Shown: positions 35,574-47,093 of the stretch, in pieces
Position numbering within the stretch: the stretch's first letter is position 1
How the letters are laid out: every line of letters starts with the position of its first letter
Position numbers and translations under genes: made by a program
NCBI GenBank assembly: GCA_030549335.1
Contig: CM060194.1
Coordinates: forward strand, 65,562,547 to 65,626,546
Length of the DNA stretch: 64,000 bases
Origin: Pontederia crassipes
Taxonomy: Eukaryota; Streptophyta; Magnoliopsida; Commelinales; Pontederiaceae
Reading direction: 5' to 3'
Notes under the pieces: generated by a model
Database searches by the model: none
What the model was told of the DNA's origin: nothing
Seen by the model: only the letters and a program-made list of their open reading frames with translations

Positions 35574-36976
35574 CGGAATCAAATTTAACCGTGCCATTAC
35601 ATGTTCGATCGAATAAACAGGTGATCATATGCCGTCCCCACCCAAGTAATTGGTCCATTGATCCGTCGAGACATAGTGATGGTAACTAATAAATAAGCAC
35701 CTAGTTCATTGCACAATGATGCTGAATACATTGTAGTCTTGCATGAATCAATTAGTGACAATTACTCGTGTATCTTGCGGATATATGTAATGCCACATAT
35801 ACTAATTAGTTAATGACAATTACACGTATGTTCTATCTAAAAGGATACAATGTATGTATGCCTTAAGATGTAATTAGGCTATCCAATTTTTAAATATATG
35901 TCCACGTTCATTTGGAAGCTTAACTGTATATGAGTTTCTAAAGTTTAAATTTACACTCCTTATCAGTTCTTGGGAGGGGAATAAGAACAGCATTTTAATT
36001 GATCTTCCATCCAATCAACATATGTAGAACAGCATTTTAATTTCCATGAAATATACTAAATGGTAACAGTCATATAGTGGATTTTCTTATAAGAAATTAA
36101 GTCCAAGTTATTCCTTTGAATTGGTAAGAGATGCTTAATTAATTGAAGATCAAGTAGAGAAATTAATTGCCTATGAACATGCCATGCAATTATCGTCAAT
36201 AATCATGGGGTAGTCACAACTCAGAAGCAATACCCCCACCATTCACGAGTGTTATTGCGTACAGGGGATTTTAGGGGTCCAAAAAATATTTTAAATTATA
36301 TTTATATATACTTAAGGGATAAGTAAGGGCATAACATGTACACTAATCAATCGCCCATTGTTTACAAAAAAAACATTTGCCAATACAAAAATGTCATCTA
36401 TTATGCTAAGAAAATGGAGAAAGGAAGCAATGCGATTTTTGTTTGTAATTAAGTGTGGCAAACATTTAAATATATATGCTAATTGTTTTGCCTGATCTAA
36501 TGATATTTTACAATCTTCAATGATATTGCATTGTGCATCCTTGACCCTACAATGTTTCTATTGTTTCCAAAACGATTACTGGACCACATAATTAATCAAG
36601 TTAGGTTGAATACATACCATATTGATCCCCCTCTACATTTTACCGTTTCTAATTAAGTCATTATTTTTTTCTCTTGTATATTACTTTGTCCGCAACCATT
36701 TATATATGTATTCCTATCAAGATTTTACTAATTTTTTTTAGTTGCAAAGGAAAATTCATAAGCAACAAGAAAAAGTAAACACTAAAAATAAATGAATATA
36801 TAAGTCTAAAAATAATTAGCATGATGTTATGATAAATCTTATATCAAAATTTTAACAAAAGTAAAATGAATTATTTTGCTTGTTGATTAAATCGATGATA
36901 TTAATGTGTATTTATATATATGATGTTTATTCTACTTAGATTTGATGTTTACTATTATTATTTTTAATTAGCACAT

Positions 36977-37003
36977 TTATATATATATATATATATATAT
37001 ATA
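36977..37003. repeat. (TA)n microsatellite
   Basis: About 13 TA dinucleotides in AT-rich intergenic DNA. Confidence 0.85.
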
Positions 37004-38559
37004 GTATTTAGACGTAATCAATCAAATCGGTAATCCAGAGAATTGAATTTGGTCTACTAGTATCGTCGATCTTAGGACAAAGAAACTCTTCTAACTAATT
37101 GTATAATATATTAATCAAAGTTGGTTTGTACACATGTGAGTTTGAGTAGAAATGAGATTTTACATGCACACAAGAAACTAGAAAATGGATCATGAAACGC
37201 ATGCATGCACTGCGCATTTTACGTGGACAAAGTGAAAGAGTACGTACGTATACGCAGCAAGAGGACACTCGATTTCCGGAGGAATAATATTTTTGAACTT
37301 GGCCTTTCATCCTTTTATTCATGTGCACTACATTTTAGCTCATCTCATCCCTGCACATCTTTTTGTTCATAAGCCAAATTGGTCTCTTTGTTTAATTGTT
37401 TCTTCCACTTTTTATTCATAATAAATGCAATTATGAACGGCATTTGCCTTTTTCTAACACTATATAATTAACTTATGTTGATAATCAGATGAATTTAACT
37501 CAATAAAAAAAACTTATACGTTGTCCAATTACAATTTGTCTACACTCCGTGACTCTTTCAAAAATAATTTAACGTTACGCTTATGATAAATATTTTAATT
37601 TTTTTTGTGAACTACTGCAGTCAAAAATTCTTTATTCGTAAAGAAAATGCATGAGTTAAAGTTAGGAGTACCTCTTCCCAACTTTCTCATCTAACTCTTA
37701 AAACTCTTTTTTTTTTTTTGACAATTTTGAATAATAGAGGTGGCTCATTCTGTGCAACGCTGTACAACGTTTCGTCCATTTTTCTTGGACGGTGCAGATC
37801 AAAATCAGCAAAGAAAAATGCAATTACACTCAAAATGTGCAAATCTATTCCTTTTTTTATGTATACAAATAGGTGCATACAATTGCGATCACACCATTCA
37901 ACTCGTCAAATCCACGTGCAAGGGCCGAGATTGGGGCGCATCCGGTCGCCGATCGCTTTTGCCAGCACGCAGTCGCAGCCGATCATTGCCATCCACATCC
38001 ATCCTCCGCCGAAGATGTCGATCGTTGTCGGTCACCGTCAATCGTTGCCATCAGGTTCACACAAAGCCGCTAATCGTTGCCATCATATGTTGCGATCTTG
38101 ACACCTCTCTCAGCCGTAGAAGGAAGAAGTTGCTCGCTGCCTTGTACTGCACAAGGAGGGAGGAAGGACTGACAACGATGTCCTACGCGATCTCCTTCGT
38201 GCTTCTCAGCATCTCTTGACTGCTTTCTCTCTCTCTCTTCCAACCACCGTCATCATTCTCATTGACGAAGTCACAATGCTCAACGATCGTAGTCGTGCGG
38301 ATGGATTTTTCTTAGGTTCGGACGGACCCTCCCCTTCCCTTTGTGTGTTTCCCTTTTCTCATCGATGTCCGCCACCCGCTCCATGTTTGTGTCGGAGCGC
38401 CGCGTGGCGCCCTTGTTGTCGGCCGCACCCCCTCCACACGCAGGCGCATTGATGAATCGGGATGAACCAATGACTTTCCTATGAACCGAACACATCAGAT
38501 TCTCCATGCAATCTGCACACAGATCTGACGACTTAGAGGGTGTGATCGCACTTGTATAC

Positions 38560-38975
38560 TGTAGAGGATTTGGTTAAACCAAAATCAACTAACAAATGAA
38601 ACTTATATTAATATAATTTGAAGTACAACACTTTGATTGATGGACACACACACTAACTATGGAAACTATTTTCTCACCTACACTAAGTATGCACTCATGC
38701 ACTATTTTATCTCACACACTCAACTAACTTCACTATTTCACTCGTGCACTTCACCTCACTACACCTATAGCTACACTACTTCTTGCTTGATGGATGCAAG
38801 AGCATGCATTCATGCTTATTTATAAGCAATAAAAAGCACCTAGTTTCAAAAATAAACCATTAATTATTGGTCAATTGATTTGGAGTGCAGCCAATTGTTT
38901 TTAGCCACATGGAAATTAATTTTGTGGGCAAAAACTTGTAGCTAAATATTTCTAGGGGTGCTACTTGTTTTAACA
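38560..38975 (-). repeat. 3' LTR of the copia element
   Basis: 416 bases with TG...CA ends (TGTTAAAACAAG... on the element strand). By-eye comparison with the other LTR shows about 16 substitutions, mostly transitions, and one 2-base indel, i.e. roughly 96 percent identity. Confidence 0.95.
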
Positions 38976-38993
38976 CTCCCCCTCAGCACCGAC

Positions 38994-40858
38994 TTAATTC
39001 CCTTTTATAGATACTCTTGATATCATGCCGAATTGTTGTCGAAACTCTTCAAACTTGATGCTATTTAGACCTTTAGTAAGTGCATCTACAACTTGCTCTT
39101 GTGTACGTATGTATGTTAACTTGATATCTCCTTGTAACACCTTCTCTCGAAGAAAATGATAATGGACTTCGATATGCTTTGTGCGTGCGTGGAACACCGG
39201 ATTTTCAGCTAAGCGAATTGCTGACTGATTATCACAATATAATTCCACTGGTGAATTAATTGACTGATGTAAATCCTTTAGTAGTTGTACTAATCATGTG
39301 CACTCTTGGGCTGCCATTGCACCTGCTCTATATTCTGCCTCTGTACTTGATAAGGATACAGTAGGTTGCCTCTTACTGCACCATGAAATAGCTCTTGATC
39401 CGAGACTGAATATATAACCAGTAGTAGAACGTCGTGTATCAAGATCTCCAGCATAATCAGCATCACAGAAGTCACAGAAGCCACTTAGGGTACATGCTAT
39501 ATTCCTCTTGTAAAATATTTCATAGTCGATTGTGCCTTTGATATATCGTAATATTCGTCGAGCTGCTTCAAGATGAGGCTTTCTTGGCTCCTGCATGAAT
39601 CTGCTAACAACTCCAACAACATGTGTGATATCCGGACGTGTGAGTGTAAGATATATTAGGCTTCCCATCAATTGTCTATACATGGTTGCATCACTTAATT
39701 CTTTTCCTTTAATAGAGCATAACTTTGCATTTACCTCTGTCGGTGTTGAGATAGGCTTGCAATCAAGCATTCCGAATTTTTCGAGTAGATCTTGAACATA
39801 CTTCTGTTGACATAAGAATAACCCTTCTTTTGTTGCTTCTACTTCAAGACCCAAAAAGTGTTTCAACTCACCAAGATCCTTCATTTGGAAGCGCGTAGAG
39901 AGGTTCTCTCGGATTTGACTAGCACGATTGCTAACTTACCTTCTTGCGCCTTCACAAATAGGCAAGAGTCAGCTGGCGCCATTGAGTAGCCACATTGCTT
40001 CAAGAACTCCGCGATCTTTCCGAACCATGCCCTTGGTGCTTGCTTGAGCCCATACAATGTCTTCTTCAATTTACATACATAACTTGGATGATTAATAGAT
40101 TCAAATCCTTGAGGTTGCTCCATATAGATATCATGATCTAACTCTCCATGCAAAAATGCATTCTTCACATCCATTTGCCATAACTTCCATAATTTGCTTG
40201 CGGCTAAAGCTAATAAGACATGTACCGTGGTGATCTTTGCTACTGGACTGAATGTCTCTTCATAGTCAAAACCATACTTTTGAGAGAATCCTCGAATTAC
40301 TAGACGAGCCTTGTATCTTTCGAGAGATCCATCGGGCTTTCTCTTCAACTTGTAAACCCGTTTGCAAGATATAGGTTGCACGTCGCTTGGTTTTGGAACT
40401 AGATCCCATGTCTCATTCTGATGTAGAGCTTGGATCTCTTCTTTCATTACTAACATCCATTTTTGACACTTGGATGCTTCTTCGAATGTGTTAGGCTCAT
40501 TTTCTCCGACGTCTTCGATTAGTGCTGCATTTGCATATTTTGGATTAGGCCTTCGTTGTATGCTTGATCTGCTTGATCTTCTTGGCGCTGAAGAGTCTTC
40601 TTCGATCACTGGATCTTCTATCTGACTTGGCCTTTCTTCTTCAGGAGATCTTTGGTGTTTTCCAGTTTGCCACGGACTCTTCTTCTTTGAGGCTTCCTTT
40701 TCTTCTTGTTCCTCAGTAGAACAAAGTGCTTCTCTTGTTAACTCATCGACTTGAACTTGAATATTTTCTTCAATATCACTTGTGTTGGGCAACATAGCAT
40801 CCTTTGAAGGCCACCAAGATGATGCTTCATCGAACACCACATTTCGAGAAATGTGAAT
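38994..40858 (-). pseudogene. Copia pol: reverse transcriptase and RNase H, broken
   Basis: Reverse transcriptase blocks are readable at about 39881-40840 (WQMDVKNAFLHGELDHDIYM, YGLKQAPRAWF) and continue in a different frame from 39884 ([15 protein letters not shown]). At the switch near 39930 the segment carrying the catalytic YVDD motif is missing: LAIVLV runs straight into RENLS-type sequence and out of frame. RNase H follows, with [18 protein letters not shown], a stop in place of the expected Trp at 39294-39296, and then YCDNQSAIRLAENPVFHART to the end at 38994. Polyprotein function is lost. Confidence 0.9.
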
Positions 40859-42085
40859 TCATCCGGTTGTTGGATCACAACATCTCCATCCTTTTCGTTG
40901 GCTATCATATCTAACGAATATGCAACGTATTGCCTTCTTATCGAACTTAGTACGAAGATTATCTGTAATGAAGACATAGCAAACACATCCAAAGACACGA
41001 AAATGACTCACCGTGGGCTTGGTCTTCCACAACTTCTCATATGGTGAGACAAATTCAAGCTTTGCTTGAGGAAGCCTATTAATGACATGCGCAGCTGTCT
41101 TCATACACTCCACCCAGAATTGTGGAGGTACATTCTTTGCATGCAGCATGCTTCTGCATATCTCTGTTAGATGACGATTCTTCCTCTCGGCCACGCCATT
41201 TTGTTGTGGTGTGTTAGAACAGGTGAGCTGACGACGTACCTGTCATGCTCGTAGATATTCAGAGAATTCCTCTGATGTATACTCTCCTCCATTGTCTGTG
41301 CGCAAGCATTGAATCCTTTGATCGAGCTCCTTCTCGACCTTCTCTTTAAATTCTTTAAACTTCGACAATGCTTCAGATTTCTCCTTCATGAAGTCCACCC
41401 AGACGTATCTTGAGAAGTCGTCAATGAAGGTAATCATGTAGCAAAATCCTCGGACAGATGATTGCTTTACGCGACCAAATACATCAGAATGCACTAGCTC
41501 CAATGGTGCCTTGGCTCTGAACTTTGACTCCTCGTAAGATAGTTGATGAGCTTTATCGAATTGACAACCTGCACAGACAATATCTTCTCGAACATCTAGG
41601 CAAGGAAGTCCCTTCACCATGGACTTATTCATCATTGCCTTCAGCCTTTTATAGCTAACATGTCCGAGCCTTGCATGCCAAAGATCAGCTATCTCATTTT
41701 TTCTTATCTTGTCTATGTATGCTTCTTGAGCAGACATTACATAGACAAACTCTAATCTTTTTCCTTCCATTATTGGTGGAGTAGTGAGTCTTAAACTCTT
41801 ATAAACTTTGACGTCCTTTGGCCCAAATATTAAATAATTACCGGAAGAAGTAAGCTGAGAAACTGATAATAAGTTCTTCGACATACCGAGCACATGGTAG
41901 ACATGATCCAGCTCCACCTCATGTGATCCAAATCGAGGAACTACTGTTGTCTTGCCGATATGAGTGATTGGCAAACGAGTGTTGTTTGTCGTCACCACCA
42001 TACGATCACCTCTATACTCCAACATGCTACGTAGCTTCTCTTCATCTCTTATCATATGATTCGAACAACCAGAATCAACTATTCA
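40859..42085 (-). pseudogene. Copia protease and integrase region, with stop codons
   Basis: The aspartic protease remnant [10 protein letters not shown] (near 42060-42085) is preceded by a TGA at the usual Trp position. Pre-integrase [18 protein letters not shown] and the integrase core ([26 protein letters not shown], then TPQQNGVAERKNRHL) follow. In-frame TGA codons interrupt the frame near 41240 and at about 40858, just before HISRNVVFDE. Confidence 0.9.
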
Positions 42086-42098
42086 ATCATTATGATAG

Positions 42099-43142
42099 TT
42101 AATATGCGATGAGAGCTGCTTCTTCTTTGAAAGGCTCCTCGATACTGGTCATCGCAAGCTCCATTGCTTCCTCAGGTTCTCCTTTGTAGTTGGAGGTAAT
42201 CTCTTCTATTGCAAGTGCAGCTTCGAGATCCCATTCTTCTTCACTTTCATTATCATGAGAAGTGGCTGCATTTCCTTCCTCACGCTTGTGCCAACAGTCG
42301 CGTGCATAGTGATCTTTCTTTCCGCAATTATAGCAATGAACATCTTGTCGATGAGATTTCTTCTCCTCTTGATCTTCTTTGTGTGCGCCTCGGTAAGCTC
42401 CCCCTCGTTGTGGACCTCTTCCTCGTCCACGTCTTGGCCAACTTTGTTGTCGTGCCTTATGATTTTCTCTATTGTCGTAATTCTTTACGACTTTCTCAGG
42501 ATTTGAAGACTTTTTCTTGATGAATAAATCCTTATCATCATTCTTTATTGAGATCTTGGATATCTGAACATCCAAATCTTCTTGGTTGGACAAGATGCTC
42601 TCCATTTCTATGAGAGTTGATTCTTGTGCCTAACCTCTAATAACAGTGATGAGACTATTATATTTAGGATGCAAACCATGAATAATAATTCTACGCATTC
42701 TTGTTTCAGTAATAGCATTTTGTGGGTCTAGCTTAGCAATCTCATCACATATAAATTTCATCTTGGAGAAGTATTGACTCACCGACATGTCACCTTGCTT
42801 CATGGAGATCAGATCATTCTCCAAGCGCTGCAATTTTGCATCATTTTTCTTCGTGAAGAGTGTAGCCAAGGTGTCCCAAGCATCTTTGGGTGTCTCTTTG
42901 TCTCTAATCTTTTGAAGGAAATCATCCTCCACTGAAGTCGCTAGCACGTACATAGCTTTTCCGATTTTGCACTCCCATTTCTTTAGCTCTTCTGGATTTG
43001 TTGGCGACGTAGTCTCATTTCCGCCAATAATGCTCCATAGATTTTGCCCTTTCAAATAATACTGCATACGAATACTCCAATTAATATAATTGTTATGGTT
43101 GAGTTTCTCTAGGGAGCTTACCGAGGATCCGAAATCTGTCAT
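42099..43142 (-). pseudogene. Copia gag with zinc knuckle, one nonsense mutation
   Basis: Gag starts MTDFGSSVSSLEKLNHNNYI at 43142 and contains NWSIRMQYYLKGQNLW. A TAG at about 42630 replaces the Trp expected after VIRG. The same frame continues through a CCHC zinc knuckle, CYNCGKKDHYARDC, to 42099. A frame slip separates it from the protease. Confidence 0.92.
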
Positions 43143-43388
43143 AATGACTTGGTGAACACTTCTATATCACTCAAGTAAGCGTAGTCCCGGACTAGCAATC
43201 TTCAGAATCCCGAATTGTGCACCGACAGAATTTCTCCTTGATTATCCTCTTTACCAACTTGCTCCGGTAGAACTTCCTCGTGGCTTCTCTTGCACCGTCT
43301 CGAACCAGCAGAGTCTCCACGTAACTTGCTTTGACAAAACCTCGAACTGACGGAATCACCTCACGAGTCAACCTGCTCCGATACCACT

Positions 43389-43802
43389 TGTAGAGGATTT
43401 GGTTAAACCAAAATCAACTAACAAATGAAACTTATATTAATATAATTTGAAGTACAACACTTTGATTGATGGACACACACACTAACTATGGAAACTATTT
43501 TCTCACCTACACTAAGTATGCACTCATGCACTATTTTATCTCACACACTCAACTAACTTCACTATTTCACTCATGCACTTCACCTCACTACACCTACAAC
43601 TACACTACTTCTTGCTTGATGGATGCAAGAGCATGCATTCATGCCTATTTATAAGTAATAAAGCACCTAATTTCAAAAATAAACCATTAACTATTGACCA
43701 ATTGATTTGGAGTGCAGCCAATTGTTTTTAGTCACATGAAAATTAATTTTGTGGGCAAAATTTTGTAACTAAATATTTCTAGGAGTGCTGCTTGTTTTAA
43801 CA
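43389..43802 (-). repeat. 5' LTR of the copia element
   Basis: 414 bases, TG...CA ends, paired with the LTR at 38560-38975; the primer-binding site adjoins its inner edge. Confidence 0.95.
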
Positions 43803-44623
43803 TATACATCTATATGAGTATATATATTGTCGTATAATACATTACGACAAAAATGATGCTATAATTCTTAGAAAAAAACAGAATTTCGATGAAAATGGAT
43901 TCAGTTGAGGATAATAAAAAATTAAAAGTTATAATTCATATATATATATAATGAACTAGGGAAAGCATATTTTCCGTTACACAATACACCACCAATTTTG
44001 GCCGCATTTAATTCGTGTCGTCGTGGGTGGTGGGAGTCACTTTGGCCCCCTCTCTCTCTCTCTTTTCATTGTTTTCTTTGAGAAGAACATATACAAAATT
44101 AGAAGACAAAATAAAATTCCCCGGCAGAGCGAAAAAGGAAATTGTATAAGCATATCGTCGTCGTGGTGGGACTTTGTATAAATAGATCTCTGGATGTTCG
44201 AAAATTAATGATTAATTCGAGCGTGAGGAGATAAAATAAAACGATCGAGAAGAAAAAGACGAGGAATAAGCCGAAGGCACGCTCGATTATGCTCGTCGTT
44301 GTTTACCGTCATGCTCTTCTCAGGGTGGGAGGGGAGAGAGAGAGATGTATGTGGATTACTGCAACAAAACAAGCATCTTATAACCTACCTACATGATACA
44401 AGCCTGCACACGCACGTATGCATCTCAATTTCTCGCTCTCTCTGTCTCTCTCTCTCTATATATATATATATCCATGACACAGAGAGAAGGGGAGAGAGAA
44501 AGGAGGGAGGGAGAGAGAAAGAAAGAAAGGAGGATTAATTTGGTCGTTATGGAGGCCGCAGTTGTTGTTCTTGTTCTTCCTTCTCCACTATTTCATTAAC
44601 CGCCGCGCGACCATTGGCGAAAG
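43803..44623 (+). promoter_or_regulatory. Promoter and 5' leader of the patatin-like gene
   Basis: Only about 820 bases separate the copia LTR from the start codon. A TATATATATATA stretch at about 44458-44470 follows a CT-rich run and is the best TATA candidate. It is followed by a GA-rich leader (44478-44535) and a short uORF at 44549-44599. Another ATG at 44299 is probably upstream of transcription. Confidence 0.45.
44549..44599 (+). CDS. uORF (16 codons) in the leader of the patatin-like gene
   Basis: ATG to TAA encodes MEAAVVVLVLPSPLFH and ends 24 bases before the main ATG at 44624. If the TATA near 44460 is used, it lies in the mRNA and may reduce main-frame translation. The peptide has no known family; conservation is unknown. 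Confidence 0.35.
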   Translation: MEAAVVVLVLPSPLFH

Positions 44624-47093
44624 ATGAGCAGGAGGAACACGGCAACCGCGACGTCGTCATCGGCGGCGGCGGCAGCAGACGAGTTCGTCACGGCCAAGCG
44701 CCCAGTTGTGAGCGGCGGTAATGGGGACGGGTTGGTACACGAGGAGATGAAGGAGGCGACGGCCGGGGAGGAGGAGGTCCCCTCCGCCATGGCGGATCCT
44801 GACAAACTTAGCCACGAAATCTTCTCCATCCTCGAGAGCAAATTCCTCTTCGGCTACGACGAGAACAACAACGGGGCCTCCGGCCGCCTTCTTCTTCCCA
44901 GACAGCTCCATCCTCCTCCTTTGCCTGGGGACGCTTCCTCCGCGGCCGACGTCAGGAACCCCAGACAGCTCCATCCTCCTCCTTTGCCTGGGGACGCTTC
45001 CTCCGCGGCCGACGTCAGGAACCAGCGCGGGAAGGTGCGCCTGCTCTGCATCGACGGCGGCGGCGCCGGAGGGATGCGGGGGCTGCTCCCCGCCAAGACG
45101 CTCGCTTACCTGGAGCAGGCCCTCAGGTCAAAGTCCGGCGACCCTGACGCCCGCGTCTGTGATTACTTCGACCTCGCCGCCGGCACGGGCCTGGGGGGGC
45201 TCTTCTCCGCCATGCTCTTCGCCACCCGAGACGGTGGGCGCCCGCTCTTCAGCGCCGACGATGCATGCCGCTTCCTTCACGACCATGCCAGGCGCCTCTT
45301 CCACGCTCCGTCCTCGTCGTCTTCCGCCGGCCTGCTCCGCCGCCTTGGTGGTACGACGCCGGTGGCCTCCGCAACGGCGGCGATGGAGCGCGTGGTGAAG
45401 GAGGCGTTTGGCGAGAGCCTGACGCTGCGCAACACCGTGAAACCGGTGCTCATCCCCTGTTACGACCTGCGGAGCTCCGGGCCGCTTGTGTTCTCCCGGG
45501 CCGACGCGCTCGAGAGCGAAAGTTTCGACTTCCGGCTGTGGGAGGTGTGCCGCGCGACGTGCGCGGAGCCTGGACGGTTCGAGCCGGCCGAGATGCGATC
45601 CGTGGACGGGGCCACGGCCTGTGTCGGAATCGACGGTGGACTCGCCATGAGCAACCCGGCCGTCGCGGCCATCACCCACGTCCTCCACAACAAGCAAGAG
45701 TTCCCCTTCGTCCGCGGCGTCGAAGACCTCATGGTCCTCTCCCTCGGCTGCGGCTCGTCGGCGAACGGCGGAGGAGGCGTCGCCGTGGCGGAGGCTGAGC
45801 TCGGCCGCCTCCGGCGGTGGGGCCGCAAGGAGTGGGCACGGCCGATGGCGAGGATCGCGTCTGACACGTCAGCGGATCTCGTGGACCACGCGGTGGCGCT
45901 CGCGTTCGGCCAGTGCAGGAGCTCCAACTACGTCCGCATTCAGGTATCGTGCGCCTTGCTTCGATCTTCTGCTATGATATTCACATATCTTGCGCCGGGG
46001 CGCCGCCGTCGCGCGGTACAGTGCGGGCCATGTCGGAGACGGAGAGGACGAGGACGCGAAACTATCCAACTTCACCTTGCGGTAAGTTGCCCCGCGGGTG
46101 AATGTGGAGCTAATTTGGGCACTGGCCTATTTGGGGAAGCATGGCGTTTCTTTTGGAGTTCGGGGACAAAATTTTGCTTGTGCTTTTAGGATATGATTCG
46201 GAGGATGAAGAAGAGAAGGATGGTGATGAGTTGGTGTCTGCATTGTCCTAACATGTGGCACAGTAGTAGTAATAGAAGTGGGGCATTTTGTGCCACCAGA
46301 TGACCAGCTGTGGTTTTGTTTGGCATGCTGGTGGTGGTGGAGGAGGAGAATTAAGCAGAGCAGCAACAGCAGCTGCTGCTGCCGTAATTGTGGGGGCACA
46401 TTATGAGAGTTGTGAGAGCAATTGTTGCATTTGGCATGGGGTTGGGGCTAGCATTCGAGTTTAATGGCTGCTGCCCTTTATTTCTGCACTTGTTTGTGCT
46501 TTCTTTTTGCCTTGTTGTGGGGAGCTGAAATTGCCAATGAGCTTCATTTCCATCTTGTGTAAAAAAAGAGAGGTGGAAATGCGTGTATCAGTAAAAGAAG
46601 AAATTTGTGTGCCGTATGGATGGAATGAAGAAATTTCTAGGTATCATGGGGGCATGCTCCAAATTGCAAGCGTCAGGGCAACTTCCATACAAGATTGATG
46701 ATGCGCTTACATTTGGAATGATTTGAAATCTTTCGTGAATAATTTGAATTTGTAGGTCTCAATTTTCTTTTACACTGGAAATACCTATCCCTTTGCTTTT
46801 GATTGCTGCAGGCAAACAGTTCGAGTACGAGAGGCTATGCGGTGGACATGGACTGCGAACCAAGCCCAACAAATGTAAATATCATGTTTGAGGCAGCAGA
46901 AGAGATGCTGAATCAGAAGAATGTGGAATCTATGTTGTTTGGTGGGAGGAGGATCGGGGAGCAAACGAATATGGAAAAATTGGATTGGTTTGCTGCGGAG
47001 CTCGTGTTAGAGCACCGAACAAGGAGCTGTCGTATAGCTCCTACTGTTGCATTCAAACAAGCTGCTCATCAACCCAACAACGACTGTAGATAG
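44624..47093 (+). CDS. Class III patatin-like protein (pPLA-III type), 2 exons, 533 aa
   Basis: Exons 44624-45943 and 46812-47093 (GT-AG, phase 0). The protein belongs to the plant patatin-related phospholipase A family, acting on membrane glycerolipids and affecting growth. The patatin domain begins near residue 139 (RLLCIDGGGAGGMRGLLPAK, the glycine-rich oxyanion loop). The nucleophile box reads AAGTGLGG (187-191 GTGLG), i.e. GXGXG instead of GXSXG, the known mark of group III. The DGG motif is at 338-340 (GIDGGLAMSNPA). Exon 2 carries the conserved tail NVESMLFGGRRIGEQTN, ELVLEHRTRSCRIAPTVAFK. The N-terminal ~60 residues are low-complexity. A 21-residue segment is perfectly duplicated at 92-133. 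Very high GC in exon 1 contrasts with the flanks. The second exon lies behind an 868-bp intron. Confidence 0.92.
44897..45022 (+). repeat. Perfect 63-bp tandem duplication in the patatin-like coding region
   Basis: Units 44897-44959 and 44960-45022 appear identical and encode PRQLHPPPLPGDASSAADVR followed by N twice. The unit is a multiple of three, so the frame is kept. It sits just before the patatin domain, and identity of the copies implies a recent event. Confidence 0.95.

Larger units (their letters stand above)
30659..38559. other. AT-rich intergenic region without a convincing gene
   Basis: The stretch is dominated by AT-rich sequence, microsatellites and a MITE (31383-32009). It contains one small open frame with a signal-peptide-like start (35024-35251). 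At 37740-38550 composition turns GC-rich; frames are open on both strands there, but no protein family could be recognised, so it is left as possible fragmentary transposon sequence. Confidence 0.45.
38560..43802 (-). mobile_element. Ty1-copia LTR retrotransposon, complete but degenerate, 5.24 kb
   Basis: Two LTRs (38560-38975 and 43389-43802) flank an internal region coding on the minus strand, with the 5-bp duplication TATAC on both sides (38555-38559 and 43803-43807). Domain order is gag, protease, integrase, reverse transcriptase, RNase H, which defines Ty1-copia. A tRNA-Met-type primer-binding site (TGGTATCGGAGCAGG, 43372-43386) and a purine tract (GAGGGGGAG, 38976-38984) are in place. 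Several stop codons, a frameshift and loss of the reverse transcriptase active site make it inactive. It lies upstream of, and opposite to, the patatin-like gene. Confidence 0.96.

Noticed and set aside
37718..38452. GC-rich block with frames of up to 159 codons.
   Set aside because: Several frames are open at once and none shows a recognisable domain; probably a repeat fragment.
45128..45697. 189-codon antisense frame in the patatin-like gene.
   Set aside because: Mirror of high-GC codons in the real exon.
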